IMG/VR virus record: IMGVR_UViG_3300017967_000126
Location: 1 to 30,360 of that record
DNA: 30,360 nt
Reading direction: 5' to 3' (one strand)
Origin: a virus
Shown: positions 13,702 to 19,612 of the stretch, one piece after another
How positions within the stretch are numbered: position 1 is the first letter of the stretch
Layout of the letters: each line of letters opens with the position of its first letter
Notes under the pieces: generated by a model
Database searches by the model: none
What the model was told of the DNA's origin: nothing
Seen by the model: only the letters and a program-made list of their open reading frames with translations
Program-made: the position numbers and the translations under genes

Positions 13702-13970
13702 CACCACACCCCCATGTGCTCTAAATCTTCCAGCATCGCAGCAGCACCGTCGATGTCGTCACCAAGCAGGTCGTACATGAGCGCAGCACCCGACGCACGG
13801 GCGCGGTCACGATCAGTCGCACGCGGGTTACACCGCGCATGCACCGCCTCGCAGCCATCCGCTTGGAATGCGTGCAACACCTCGGTGAACGTGCTGCCGT
13901 CATCATCGGCAATGTCATGCAGATAATCGAGTTCGATCGGCTCTGCACACTTCGGACAATAGATATCCAT
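13701..13970 (-). CDS. Zinc-binding protein, first gene of leftward operon
   Basis: An 89-residue protein beginning MDIYCPKCAEPIELDYLHDIADDDGSTF, followed by GCEAVHARCNP and a tail with LLGDDIDGAAAMLEDLEHMG. The CxxC at residues 5-8 and later Cys residues (in DGCEAVHARC) look like a zinc site. I recall the same layout (CPKC, LHDxAD, GCEA, CNP, LLGDDxDG) in small proteins of mycobacterium and streptomyces phages, with no assigned function. It has only a weak ribosome-binding site (GGGAACC). The promoter ends about 50 bases upstream, and the repeated GGACTGAGCGTGAT motif lies at its transcription start. Confidence 0.72.
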   Translation of the reverse strand: MDIYCPKCAEPIELDYLHDIADDDGSTFTEVLHAFQADGCEAVHARCNPRATDRDRARASGAALMYDLLGDDIDGAAAMLEDLEHMGVW

Positions 13971-14009
13971 TCTGGTTCCCTTCTAGGTTGCCGACGACCC
14001 CACGTCGCC

Positions 14010-14089
14010 GGACTGAGCGTGATTATTACACCGTCCGCAGGTGATGTCAAACACGACGACGGATTGAGCGTGACCCGAGCCACTAACAC
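14010..14089. repeat. Operator-like bipartite repeats flanking the leftward promoter
   Basis: The complete motif, GGATTGAGCGTGAC (14061-14074) and, 8 bases on, CTAACAC (14083-14089), lies just upstream of the leftward -35. A variant of the first block, GGACTGAGCGTGAT (14010-14023), lies at the -10 and transcription start. Spacing of the complete copy equals that of the two copies near 12.3 kb. Sites on both sides of a promoter suggest binding of a regulator, most simply a repressor. Confidence 0.7.
14023..14050 (-). promoter_or_regulatory. Leftward sigma-70-type promoter for operon 13970-12454
   Basis: Read on the minus strand, a perfect TTGACA (14050-14045) is followed after 16 bases by TAATAA (14028-14023). 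Transcription would begin near 14016, giving a leader of about 45 bases to the ATG at 13970. The bipartite repeat lies on both sides, which suggests regulation. Confidence 0.7.
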
Positions 14090-14100
14090 GCGCATGCGCG

Positions 14101-14177
14101 CCGACCCTCGCCGACCCCGCCTGGAATGTCCGGACAATTCCAGGACACCGACCCCTCACCGACCCCGCACCGACCCC
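14101..14177. repeat. Near-palindrome flanked by helically phased CCGACCC repeats
   Basis: Bases 14120-14144 form a 25-bp near-perfect inverted repeat: CCTGGAATGTCC on the left, GGACAATTCCAGG on the right, with one extra base. CCGACCC occurs at 14101 and 14111 on its left (10 bp apart) and at 14148, 14159 and 14170 on its right (11 bp apart), one per helical turn. The block is non-coding, between a leftward terminator and a leftward promoter. It looks like an assembly site for a DNA-binding protein. Confidence 0.65.
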
Positions 14178-14186
14178 GAAACACGC

Positions 14187-14225
14187 AAAAGGCGCGCGCC
14201 CCGAGGATCCCCCGAGACGCGCGCC
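14187..14225 (-). terminator. Terminator of the leftward operon 15705-14248
   Basis: GGCGCGCG (14191-14198) pairs with CGCGCGCC (14218-14225). Read leftward, the GC-rich stem is followed directly by TTTTGCGTGTTT. It lies 23 bases after the last stop codon of the operon. The loop can extend the pairing through CCGAGG and CCCCGAG segments. Confidence 0.75.
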
Positions 14226-14247
14226 CTAGCGCACTACACCGACCGCG

Positions 14248-14388
14248 CTACCGGTCGCGCCTAGCCCAGATAATGGCACCGATGACGACGCCGATAGCCC
14301 ATATCGACCACCACCCACCCGACGCGATGTCGGACGGTATCGCGCCGTCCGATAGCCGAGATGGAATGACGACTAGCGCGCCGATCAC
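14248..14388 (-). CDS. 46-residue membrane microprotein
   Basis: It starts MIGALVVIPSRLSDGAIPSD and ends with a clear transmembrane segment, WWSIWAIGVVIGAIIWA, followed by RRDR. The start is GTG at 14388, overlapping the stop of the preceding gene by GTGA; there is no other ribosome-binding site, so coupling is likely. The positive C-terminal end after the helix suggests an N-out, C-in orientation. It is the last gene before the terminator. Function unknown. Confidence 0.55.
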   Translation of the reverse strand: MIGALVVIPSRLSDGAIPSDIASGGWWSIWAIGVVIGAIIWARRDR

Positions 14389-14501
14389 CGAGGATCACCG
14401 AACCTGTCAACACCGTCGCGCCTATCCCGACGGTAGGACAACCACCACGCGCACGCTGTGGGCACCGCGAACATCGCCCAGATGAAAAGATCGGTGCCCA
14501 T
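14385..14501 (-). CDS. 38-residue membrane microprotein
   Basis: It starts MGTDLFIWAMFAVPTACAWW, one transmembrane helix, and ends in the charged LSYRRDRRDGVDRFGDPR. ATG at 14501 shares a base with the stop of the GP88-like gene (TGATG) and has GGGGG upstream; a longer frame to 14573 would lie inside that gene. Together with the next gene it makes a pair of single-helix proteins with basic cytoplasmic tails. Function unknown. Confidence 0.6.
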   Translation of the reverse strand: MGTDLFIWAMFAVPTACAWWLSYRRDRRDGVDRFGDPR

Positions 14502-15427
14502 CACGCGCCCCCATGCTTGCGAACGAACGACACACCCGCGCGACCCTCGACGCACACAGCGCACGAATCGCACGCGCCTCGCACCACGTCACCGCGCACC
14601 ATGTCACGACGACCGGACACGCCCGTGATGTACGACGCACCCTTACCGTCGCGCGCGTACTTGCCAGTAGCCGGACATGCCACCACGCGCCCGCTATAGC
14701 CGGTATCGGACAGCATCGCGCGCACATGTTCGGAGTCGTCTCCGAGGATCGCGAGACGCGCACCCCACCGATCAGCGGTAGCGGTAGCGCGCACCACATT
14801 GTCAGGATCCGCTGAGACGTACACCGCGAGGTGATCCGAGCCGACCAGATGGCGCACACGACCGAGCGACCGAGTATAGATCCACGCTCGCAAACCATGA
14901 GACGCGCCGAACTCCGACGACACCGCACGAATAGCACGCGCATACGCCTCAGACGACGCCCGATCGCCTAACCAGCAGTCACCGTCGGAATGCCACCGAA
15001 ACGTCGGCGCGAGACCGTCGCGCGTCTGATGTTCCACCGAATGCCCCACCAAAGCGCGCAGAGCGACGCGCAACCCATCACCACCCGCACACGCGTACAC
15101 ATGGCGCAACGTGTCGAGGTTCGCAACCGCGCCCGACCTAAACGCAACGAACCGCCGTTCCATCGCAGACGCGTAGCAATAGTGCAAGCAGTACGCCGTG
15201 GCACCATCGCACCCACCACCCTCGGACGGTAGCCCAGAGGGAAGATGAAACGCGTTCGCGTAGGTAGCCGTCGGCGCGGTACCCCACACACCGCGAGGCG
15301 CAGTCTTAGCATCCGCATGCAGTCGCAAAGTCTGAGACTCCCCACACGACGGACAGTCAAACGTCACAGCCCGCGCAGACGACGGCAACGACCGACGCAC
15401 CACGACACCGGTAGCGGTAGCCATCAT
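14501..15427 (-). CDS. GP88-like cysteine-rich protein
   Basis: A 308-residue protein. It begins near RRSLPSSARAVTFDCPSCGES (CxxC), then has NAFHLPSGLPSEGGGCDGA followed by TAYCLHYCYA (a C-x6-C-x3-C cluster), FRWHSDGDCW, WIYTRSL, YVSAD, ACPATGKYARDGKG and finally ACDSCAVCVEG. This order of features matches the phage 'gene product 88' family as I remember it, whose function is unknown. The grouped cysteines suggest bound metal, perhaps an iron-sulphur cluster. ATG at 15427 overlaps the upstream stop (ATGA); ATG at 15424 is the alternative. It is the main gene of a leftward operon that also encodes two single-helix membrane proteins. Confidence 0.7.
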   Translation of the reverse strand: MMATATGVVVRRSLPSSARAVTFDCPSCGESQTLRLHADAKTAPRGVWGTAPTATYANAFHLPSGLPSEGGGCDGATAYCLHYCYASAMERRFVAFRSGAVANLDTLRHVYACAGGDGLRVALRALVGHSVEHQTRDGLAPTFRWHSDGDCWLGDRASSEAYARAIRAVSSEFGASHGLRAWIYTRSLGRVRHLVGSDHLAVYVSADPDNVVRATATADRWGARLAILGDDSEHVRAMLSDTGYSGRVVACPATGKYARDGKGASYITGVSGRRDMVRGDVVRGACDSCAVCVEGRAGVSFVRKHGGA

Positions 15428-15705
15428 TCCACCACCCAATCGCACACCGCGAACAATGGCACGCGCAAATCTTCTACATCATCGTCATCGCCGAATATCG
15501 GTCGCACCACCACAAACAACACGCCCGTATCACCGACCGCCCATCCTCGGAAATCTCCCCAGAGAAGAACCTCGCGACCGAACAACTCGACGCGAAACTG
15601 CAACCGCAACCGCACACCGTCGGCAACATCACCGAACAGCCTGGACAAATGCCCCCACGTTCGAGCGCACAACACCGGCACGCCATCATCACGATCATCA
15701 CACAT
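15424..15705 (-). CDS. Hypothetical protein, first gene of leftward GP88 operon
   Basis: A 93-residue acidic protein with strong beta character (GVRLRLQFRVELFGREVLLW, GVLFVVVRPIFGDDDDVEDL, VPLFAVCDWVVE). No family recognised and no signal peptide or helix bundle. GGAGG lies about 11 bases before the ATG at 15705, a long spacing, but no better start is available. A weak possible promoter (TTGTGT, 18 bases, TAGTGT) lies leftward at 15790-15761. The gene's strand is G/T-rich, like the rest of this operon. Confidence 0.6.
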   Translation of the reverse strand: MCDDRDDGVPVLCARTWGHLSRLFGDVADGVRLRLQFRVELFGREVLLWGDFRGWAVGDTGVLFVVVRPIFGDDDDVEDLRVPLFAVCDWVVE

Positions 15706-15812
15706 AACTAACTACCTCCGAATAGTTGACGCGCCCGACCCCACGTCGAGCGACACCCGAACACTACACGCACACCACACCCAACACAAACACCACGCGC
15801 GGAGGTAACCAC

Positions 15813-15904
15813 TAACACACCCCGCGACGCGCTACGCGCGCCCTAGCACCCCACGCAACCACAACCCCGAGATGCCCAACCATCTCGCAAGCCGTCACTA
15901 ACAC
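15813..15904. repeat. Two CTAACACACC half-sites
   Basis: CACTAACACACC occurs at 15811-15822 and CACTAACACACC again at 15896-15907. The core CTAACAC (15813-15819, 15898-15904) is the second block of the bipartite repeat seen at 12.3 and 14.1 kb, but the first block (GGATTGAGCGTGAC) is absent here. They may be weaker sites for the same protein. Confidence 0.5.
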
Positions 15905-15924
15905 ACCAACCCACAACCCACAAC

Positions 15925-15941
15925 CCACGACCTAGGCGTGG
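15925..15941. other. Near-palindrome at the strand-composition switch
   Basis: CCACGACCTAGGCGTGG is symmetric except for one base pair on each side of the CCTAGG centre. Tandem CAACCCA units (15908-15927) precede it, and G/T-rich DNA follows. Its place exactly at the change from C/A-rich to G/T-rich + strand is the reason to record it. Confidence 0.5.
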
Positions 15942-16012
15942 TGCTGTCGGCAGCCCCCGCTCGCGCGCCGAGTGTGGTGTGGTAGTCGGTCGTCGCGACC
16001 TCGCGCCGAGGT

Positions 16013-16119
16013 GGGAGCTGGGGTGGGGTGGGAGTTCACTCTCGGGGTGGGGTGGGGTGCGAGGTTGGCCGGTCGGCGAGGATGGTGGGGTGGTCGGCTC
16101 GTGTTGGGGTGGGGTGGGG
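16013..16119 (+). repeat. G-tract arrays with G-quadruplex potential
   Basis: Runs of three or four Gs lie at 16013, 16020, 16025, 16030, 16044, 16049 and 16054, and again at 16087, 16106, 16111 and 16116, mostly as GGGGT units. Two sets satisfy the rule of four G-runs separated by short loops. All are on the + strand and non-coding. They could fold as DNA or, if transcribed rightward, as RNA. Confidence 0.65.
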
Positions 16120-16499
16120 TGGCACCGAGACGAAGAGGAGCCGAACCGGAGGTGTGCCGAGGCGCCTGGGGGTATGGATGGTTATTAGGTGTGTTCTAGA
16201 TGTGTGGTTTTGTTGTCCGGCTGTTGTGATTGCGCTGGTGTCGAGGTGTTCGCGCAGAGAGGTGTATGCCCCCCCCTCAGGGTGCCTCTGTTCCTGAGTC
16301 CCGCTCGTTGTCGTGGAGCTTCACGTTGTGTGTGTTGTCGTCGTTGCCGGTTCGTGCCTCCCCCGTTTTCGTGGCCGGCAAGAGTTCCTATGGTGTCGTT
16401 GTGGGCGCATGGGGGATCGACCACGTTCCCGTGGGTTCCGTCCCGCCCCGTGCAACTGGGGTACGACCGAGCGGTGCGTGCCGCGTGAGGTTCAGTATA

Positions 16500-17270
16500 T
16501 CAGTTGCATTGGGGGCATGGTGCGGCCCAGCTGCGTCCGTGTTCGTCTTCGGTGCTGATGTAGCGGGTTCCGTCACAGGTGTCGCATTGGGTGGGTTGGG
16601 TGTCGTAGGGTCGCACTTCTTTTTCTGGTGCAGGGAGGGGGGTGTGATCTTTCCAGCGTTCTTGGTTTAGCCAGGTGTATGGGTGCGGGATGTATCTGGG
16701 TTCGGTGTTGTCTTGTCGCCATTGTTTGGTGGCGGTGGTGGCTGCGTCGAGGATTTGGGATGCCATGTTTGTGGCATGTTTGTGCCACCATTGTTCGCAT
16801 TTTTTGCGGGCGATTTTCCGTGGGTAGATTTGCCAGAAGGTGTCGAACGGTGTCTGGTTTATTGGCTCTGGTTCTTTGACTATGGTTACTTCGTCACCAG
16901 CGGGAGGGGGTGTACTCACCAGCGGGAGGGGGGTATCGTCACCAGCGGGAGGGGTATAGTCACCAGCGGGAGGGGTGCTGTGGATAACGTACCTGCTTGA
17001 TAGGTGCCGTTTCGGGTTCTCTGGGTCGCGCCGATGATGGACTGTGACGAACCCTGCTTCAACGAGTTGTTGGACTGCTCGATCAACTGCGCTTGTGCTG
17101 ATCTTTGCTAGCGCGGCGATCCGTGACCGGCCAGGGTGACAGGTGTTGTCGTCTTTGTCGGCGTGCCGTCGCAGCACCCCGTAGACGCGAACTGCGTTAG
17201 AGCTGATGTCCGCGTACAGGACGGACTCGGGGATGATCGCGAAATACTCGGTCGCTGATGCCTGTGACAT
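16500..17270 (-). CDS. Replication initiator-like protein, winged-helix N-domain
   Basis: A 256-residue protein. Residues about 8-98 form a winged-helix domain (ISSNAVRVYGVLRRHADKDDNTCHPGRSRIAALAKISTSAVDRAVQQLVEAGFVTV), the type in phage replisome organisers. Residues 99-127 are a Pro/Ala/Gly/Asp linker. Residues about 140-210 match the common phage replication-protein segment PFDTFWQIYPRK...W...PRYIPHPYTWLNQERW. The C-terminus carries two CxxC pairs (C229/C232, C252/C255), a likely zinc site. It should bind the origin and recruit replication machinery. Four DNA iterons lie in the linker-coding part. ATG at 17270 has GGAAGG upstream. It is leftward, divergent from the terminase gene. Confidence 0.78.
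   Translation of the reverse strand: MSQASATEYFAIIPESVLYADISSNAVRVYGVLRRHADKDDNTCHPGRSRIAALAKISTSAVDRAVQQLVEAGFVTVHHRRDPENPKRHLSSRYVIHSTPPAGDYTPPAGDDTPLPLVSTPPPAGDEVTIVKEPEPINQTPFDTFWQIYPRKIARKKCEQWWHKHATNMASQILDAATTATKQWRQDNTEPRYIPHPYTWLNQERWKDHTPLPAPEKEVRPYDTQPTQCDTCDGTRYISTEDEHGRSWAAPCPQCN
16894..16975. repeat. Four iterons inside the initiator gene, candidate replication origin
   Basis: TCACCAGCGGGAGGGG occurs perfectly at 16894-16909, 16916-16931, 16939-16954 and 16960-16975, spaced 22, 23 and 21 bp, about two helical turns. Three copies encode PPAGD; the copy at 16916 is read in another frame and encodes PLPLVS. So the DNA sequence is kept where the peptide is not. The adjoining 16857-16893 is relatively AT-rich (TTTATTGG...TTCTTTGAC) for this genome. 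The layout is that of lambda, whose origin iterons lie in the middle of gene O. Confidence 0.8.
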
Positions 17271-17310
17271 ATTGTTTGCCTTCCGTTATGAATCGCCACC
17301 CCACAGCGGC

Positions 17311-17341
17311 TTGACTAGACCGTACCACAACGTGCTATGAT
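17311..17341 (+). promoter_or_regulatory. Rightward promoter for terminase and virion genes
   Basis: TTGACT (17311-17316) and TATGAT (17336-17341) are 19 bases apart, and TGC before the -10 makes an extended -10 element. Transcription would start near 17348, giving a leader of about 140 bases before the terminase ATG. The 19-base spacer is slightly long, which the extended -10 could offset. Confidence 0.65.
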
Positions 17342-17361
17342 GGTGCCAGCCCGGAGGTGTT

Positions 17362-17484
17362 TTGTTTGTCCTTCGCCTTCGGGTCAGGCGGTTATTCCTT
17401 TCCCGCCGATACCCCACAAGGGTTGAGCGCGCTGGGGGTTACCCACCTCCTGGCCCCCGGCGCAGCTCCCCTGTGTATCATTGA
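17362..17484 (+). CDS. Possible leader peptide upstream of the terminase gene
   Basis: A 40-codon frame from TTG at 17362, with CGGAGG 4 bases upstream, ends 6 bases before the terminase ATG. The product is Arg/Pro-rich (MFVLRLRVRRLFLSRRYPTR then VERAGGYPPPGPRRSSPVYH). The terminase gene itself has no good ribosome-binding site, so translation of this frame could be coupled to it. The composition may simply reflect GC-rich leader DNA; confidence is low. Confidence 0.25.
   Translation: MFVLRLRVRRLFLSRRYPTRVERAGGYPPPGPRRSSPVYH
17429..17463 (+). promoter_or_regulatory. Stable hairpin in the terminase leader
   Basis: GCGCTGGGGG (17429-17438) pairs with CCCCCGGCGC (17454-17463) with one G-U wobble; the loop is 15 bases. 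No U-tract follows, so it is not a simple terminator. It ends 27 bases before the terminase start and may control leader translation, mRNA stability or elongation. Confidence 0.5.
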
Positions 17485-17490
17485 GTCACG

Positions 17491-19479
17491 ATGGCAGGTA
17501 CAGACAGGTCAGGACGCCGTAACGTCCCACCCGAAGACAAAGCACGCTTCTGGGAAGCCCGCGCAGCCGGCATCTCGATCAAAGAAGCCTGCAAGATCGC
17601 CGGCATTCATTACAACACCGGCCAGAAATGGGATGCGAACCGCCGCAAGATCGAAGCTGAGACCCGTGCCGCCGATTTCGCGGTGAAGAAAGCAGGTGCG
17701 AACTCGGGTCGGGAACGCCGCGAACTCCGCACAATGATCGATGAGGCCGGCGACCTCCCACCAGTCATCCCTTATGAGCGGTTATCGGAACGAGCCAAGC
17801 AAGGATGGGACGATTTCGACTACTTCCGGCGGGTGTACCTCGGTCGAGTCCCGTCACCGTGGCAGGTTGACGCCGCCTACAAGATCGTTGAGTACCTGGA
17901 ATCGGAAGAAAAAGAGTTTCTGGTGCTGAACTGCCCGCCAGGTGCAGGCAAATCTACGCTTTTTCACGACGTGGCAGTCTGGTCAATCGTAAGAAACCGT
18001 GCCATCCGAGTACTCATCGGCTCAATCAGCCAAACATTGGCGAAACAATACTCCCGACGCATCCGCGAAACCTTAGAACGACCCGTCAGGTTCTCCCCCG
18101 ACCCAGAACAAGTACGCAAAGGACTTGTCATGGAACCAGAGGGCTGTTTGGCGCAGGATTACGGGCGGTTCAAACCGTTAGCGTCCGGTTCGTTGTGGCG
18201 CGCCGAAGAATTCGTGGTTGAACAGTACATTCCTGGCGGGTTGGACAACAAAGAACCGACCGTGTCGGCGTACGGCATCGATTCAGAGTTCATCGGTCAC
18301 CGTGCCGACCTCTGCCTGTTCGATGACGTGGCGTCACCGGAGAACGCGAAGGAATCTGTTGCCCGTGACCGTCTGTTGGAACGCTGGGATTCGATGGCCG
18401 AGGCACGTTGCGACCCTGGCGGTGTCGTCGCAGTAGTCGGGCAGCGGCTCGGCCCCGGCGACCTGTACAAACATTGCCTCAACAAAGTCACCTACGAAGA
18501 CGTAGACGACGACGATGACGGTGAAGACATGACTGTCGAAGAAGCACTCGCCGATCCGGTCATGGTGCCCAAATATCATCATCTGATCTACAAGGCGTAC
18601 TACGAGGAACTTGACACCGGCAAAAATTCGCGTAAGAAAACCGCTCCACCGTGGCCTGACGGCCCAATGCTCGACCCCGTGCGCCTCCCGTACAAAGACC
18701 TGTCGTTCATAAAACACAACCAGCCCCAGAAATTCCGTGTCGTCTACCAACAAGAAGACATTGATCTTGATTACCAGCTCGTAGAACGACCTATGTTGAC
18801 AGGCGGGATCGCGTCGGACGGCATCCAGTACACCGGCTGCATTGACAGGGAACGCCAACCAGGGTTCCTGCCACGCGGACTGTCAGCACCGTGGGTCAGC
18901 ATCGTGTCAGTCGACCCGTCACCCGCGAACTTTTGGGGTGTCATCTGGACTGTCATCCAACCCGATCTCGGCCTTTACCATGTGATCGACATTCTCAGGG
19001 TCAAACTGACCGCCGAAGAACTGTTGGGCTACACGATGGCAACAGGCACCTACTCCGGTGTCCTAGAAGACCTGATCGAACGCGGCGAAGACCTCGGCTA
19101 CCCGATCTCCCACATCGTTGTCGAGGTGAACGCGGCACAGCGGTTCCTGCTCGCACACGACTTTGTGCGTCGCTGGCAGGCGTTACGCGGCGTCCAAATC
19201 GTTCCGCACACCACAGCCCGCAACAAGATCGACCAGAACCTTGGTTTGGAAGCGTTGATCCCACCTGTTGTCCGTTCCGGTTCCCTACGTCTACCCACCC
19301 TGTCAGGGAACTGGAAGACGTTGGCGTTGGTGGACGAACTTGTCACCTGGACACGCGACAAAAAGAAAGGTACTGACCTTGCGATGGCGTTGTGGTTCAT
19401 GCTGTTGAACGCACCCAAGTTCACGCAGGCGAAACCGCCGCCCCGGTTGTGGCGACCATCATTCCTTTTGGATGGATAA
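17491..19479 (+). CDS. terL: Terminase large subunit with N-terminal HTH domain
   Basis: A 662-residue packaging motor. Residues about 11-52 are a helix-turn-helix (KARFWEARAAGISIKEACKIAGIHYNTGQKW), as normally found in small terminases. The ATPase has Walker A CPPGAGKST (148-156) and Walker B LCLFDD (274-279), with a VVGQRL motif III. The nuclease domain has VSVDPSP (D475), VVEVNAAQ (E545) and a late TDLAMALWF with the third acidic residue. An acidic insertion (DVDDDDDGED, about 338-347) separates the parts. It cuts concatemeric DNA and drives it into the prohead through the portal encoded next. No separate small terminase gene lies upstream, so the N-terminal domain may recognise the packaging site. 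The stop overlaps a microprotein start. Confidence 0.9.
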   Translation: MAGTDRSGRRNVPPEDKARFWEARAAGISIKEACKIAGIHYNTGQKWDANRRKIEAETRAADFAVKKAGANSGRERRELRTMIDEAGDLPPVIPYERLSERAKQGWDDFDYFRRVYLGRVPSPWQVDAAYKIVEYLESEEKEFLVLNCPPGAGKSTLFHDVAVWSIVRNRAIRVLIGSISQTLAKQYSRRIRETLERPVRFSPDPEQVRKGLVMEPEGCLAQDYGRFKPLASGSLWRAEEFVVEQYIPGGLDNKEPTVSAYGIDSEFIGHRADLCLFDDVASPENAKESVARDRLLERWDSMAEARCDPGGVVAVVGQRLGPGDLYKHCLNKVTYEDVDDDDDGEDMTVEEALADPVMVPKYHHLIYKAYYEELDTGKNSRKKTAPPWPDGPMLDPVRLPYKDLSFIKHNQPQKFRVVYQQEDIDLDYQLVERPMLTGGIASDGIQYTGCIDRERQPGFLPRGLSAPWVSIVSVDPSPANFWGVIWTVIQPDLGLYHVIDILRVKLTAEELLGYTMATGTYSGVLEDLIERGEDLGYPISHIVVEVNAAQRFLLAHDFVRRWQALRGVQIVPHTTARNKIDQNLGLEALIPPVVRSGSLRLPTLSGNWKTLALVDELVTWTRDKKKGTDLAMALWFMLLNAPKFTQAKPPPRLWRPSFLLDG

Positions 19480-19571
19480 TGATTTGCGAAAACTGTGAAA
19501 CCGTGTTTGATCCGGTGGCGACACGATGGAGATGCCCGTCGTGCGGTCTCAAACATCATTGCTGCGGATAA
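19479..19571 (+). CDS. 30-residue zinc-ribbon microprotein
   Basis: It starts MICENCETVFDPVATRWRCP and ends SCGLKHHCCG. Two CxxC pairs (C3/C6 and C19/C22), plus two His and two more Cys near the end, make a zinc site very likely. ATG at 19479 shares a base with the terminase stop (TAATG) and GGATGG precedes it. It lies between terminase and portal; function unknown. Confidence 0.65.
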   Translation: MICENCETVFDPVATRWRCPSCGLKHHCCG

Positions 19572-19612
19572 TGCTATCCTAGAGGCGAGAATGTCGGACG
19601 TTCGGAGCCTGT

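Larger units (their letters stand above)
15706..16499. other. Long intergenic region without a credible gene
   Basis: The largest gap in the window, between two leftward genes. Reading frames here have proline/arginine or glycine/tryptophan-rich products of low-complexity DNA and no ribosome-binding site of note. Contents: CTAACACACC half-sites, small hairpins (CGAGATG/CATCTCG at 15868-15887 and ACCTCG/CGAGGT at 15998-16012), a near-palindrome at 15925-15941, G-tract arrays at 16013-16119 and a run of eight Cs at 16269-16276. The + strand is C/A-rich to about 15930 and G/T-rich after it. The region may contain a packaging or replication site or untranslated RNA; nothing decides between these. 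Confidence 0.6.

Noticed and set aside
15245-15808. 187-codon forward frame rich in Arg, Thr, Ser and His
   Set aside because: It is the antisense shadow of the GP88-like gene and its upstream neighbour; composition is that of reversed codons.
16296-16320. tRNA-like segment GTTCCTGAGTCCCGC
   Set aside because: It lacks the TTCRANY T-loop pattern and no matching acceptor or anticodon arms can be drawn around it.
15972-16670. Several overlapping forward frames of 65-146 codons rich in Gly, Trp, Val and Arg
   Set aside because: They arise from low-complexity G/T-rich DNA, have no consistent ribosome-binding site or fold, and the right part overlaps the better-supported leftward initiator gene.
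17271-17340. Leftward promoter for the initiator gene
   Set aside because: CATAAC and TTGTGG can be found but not at workable spacing; a promoter must exist but I cannot place it.
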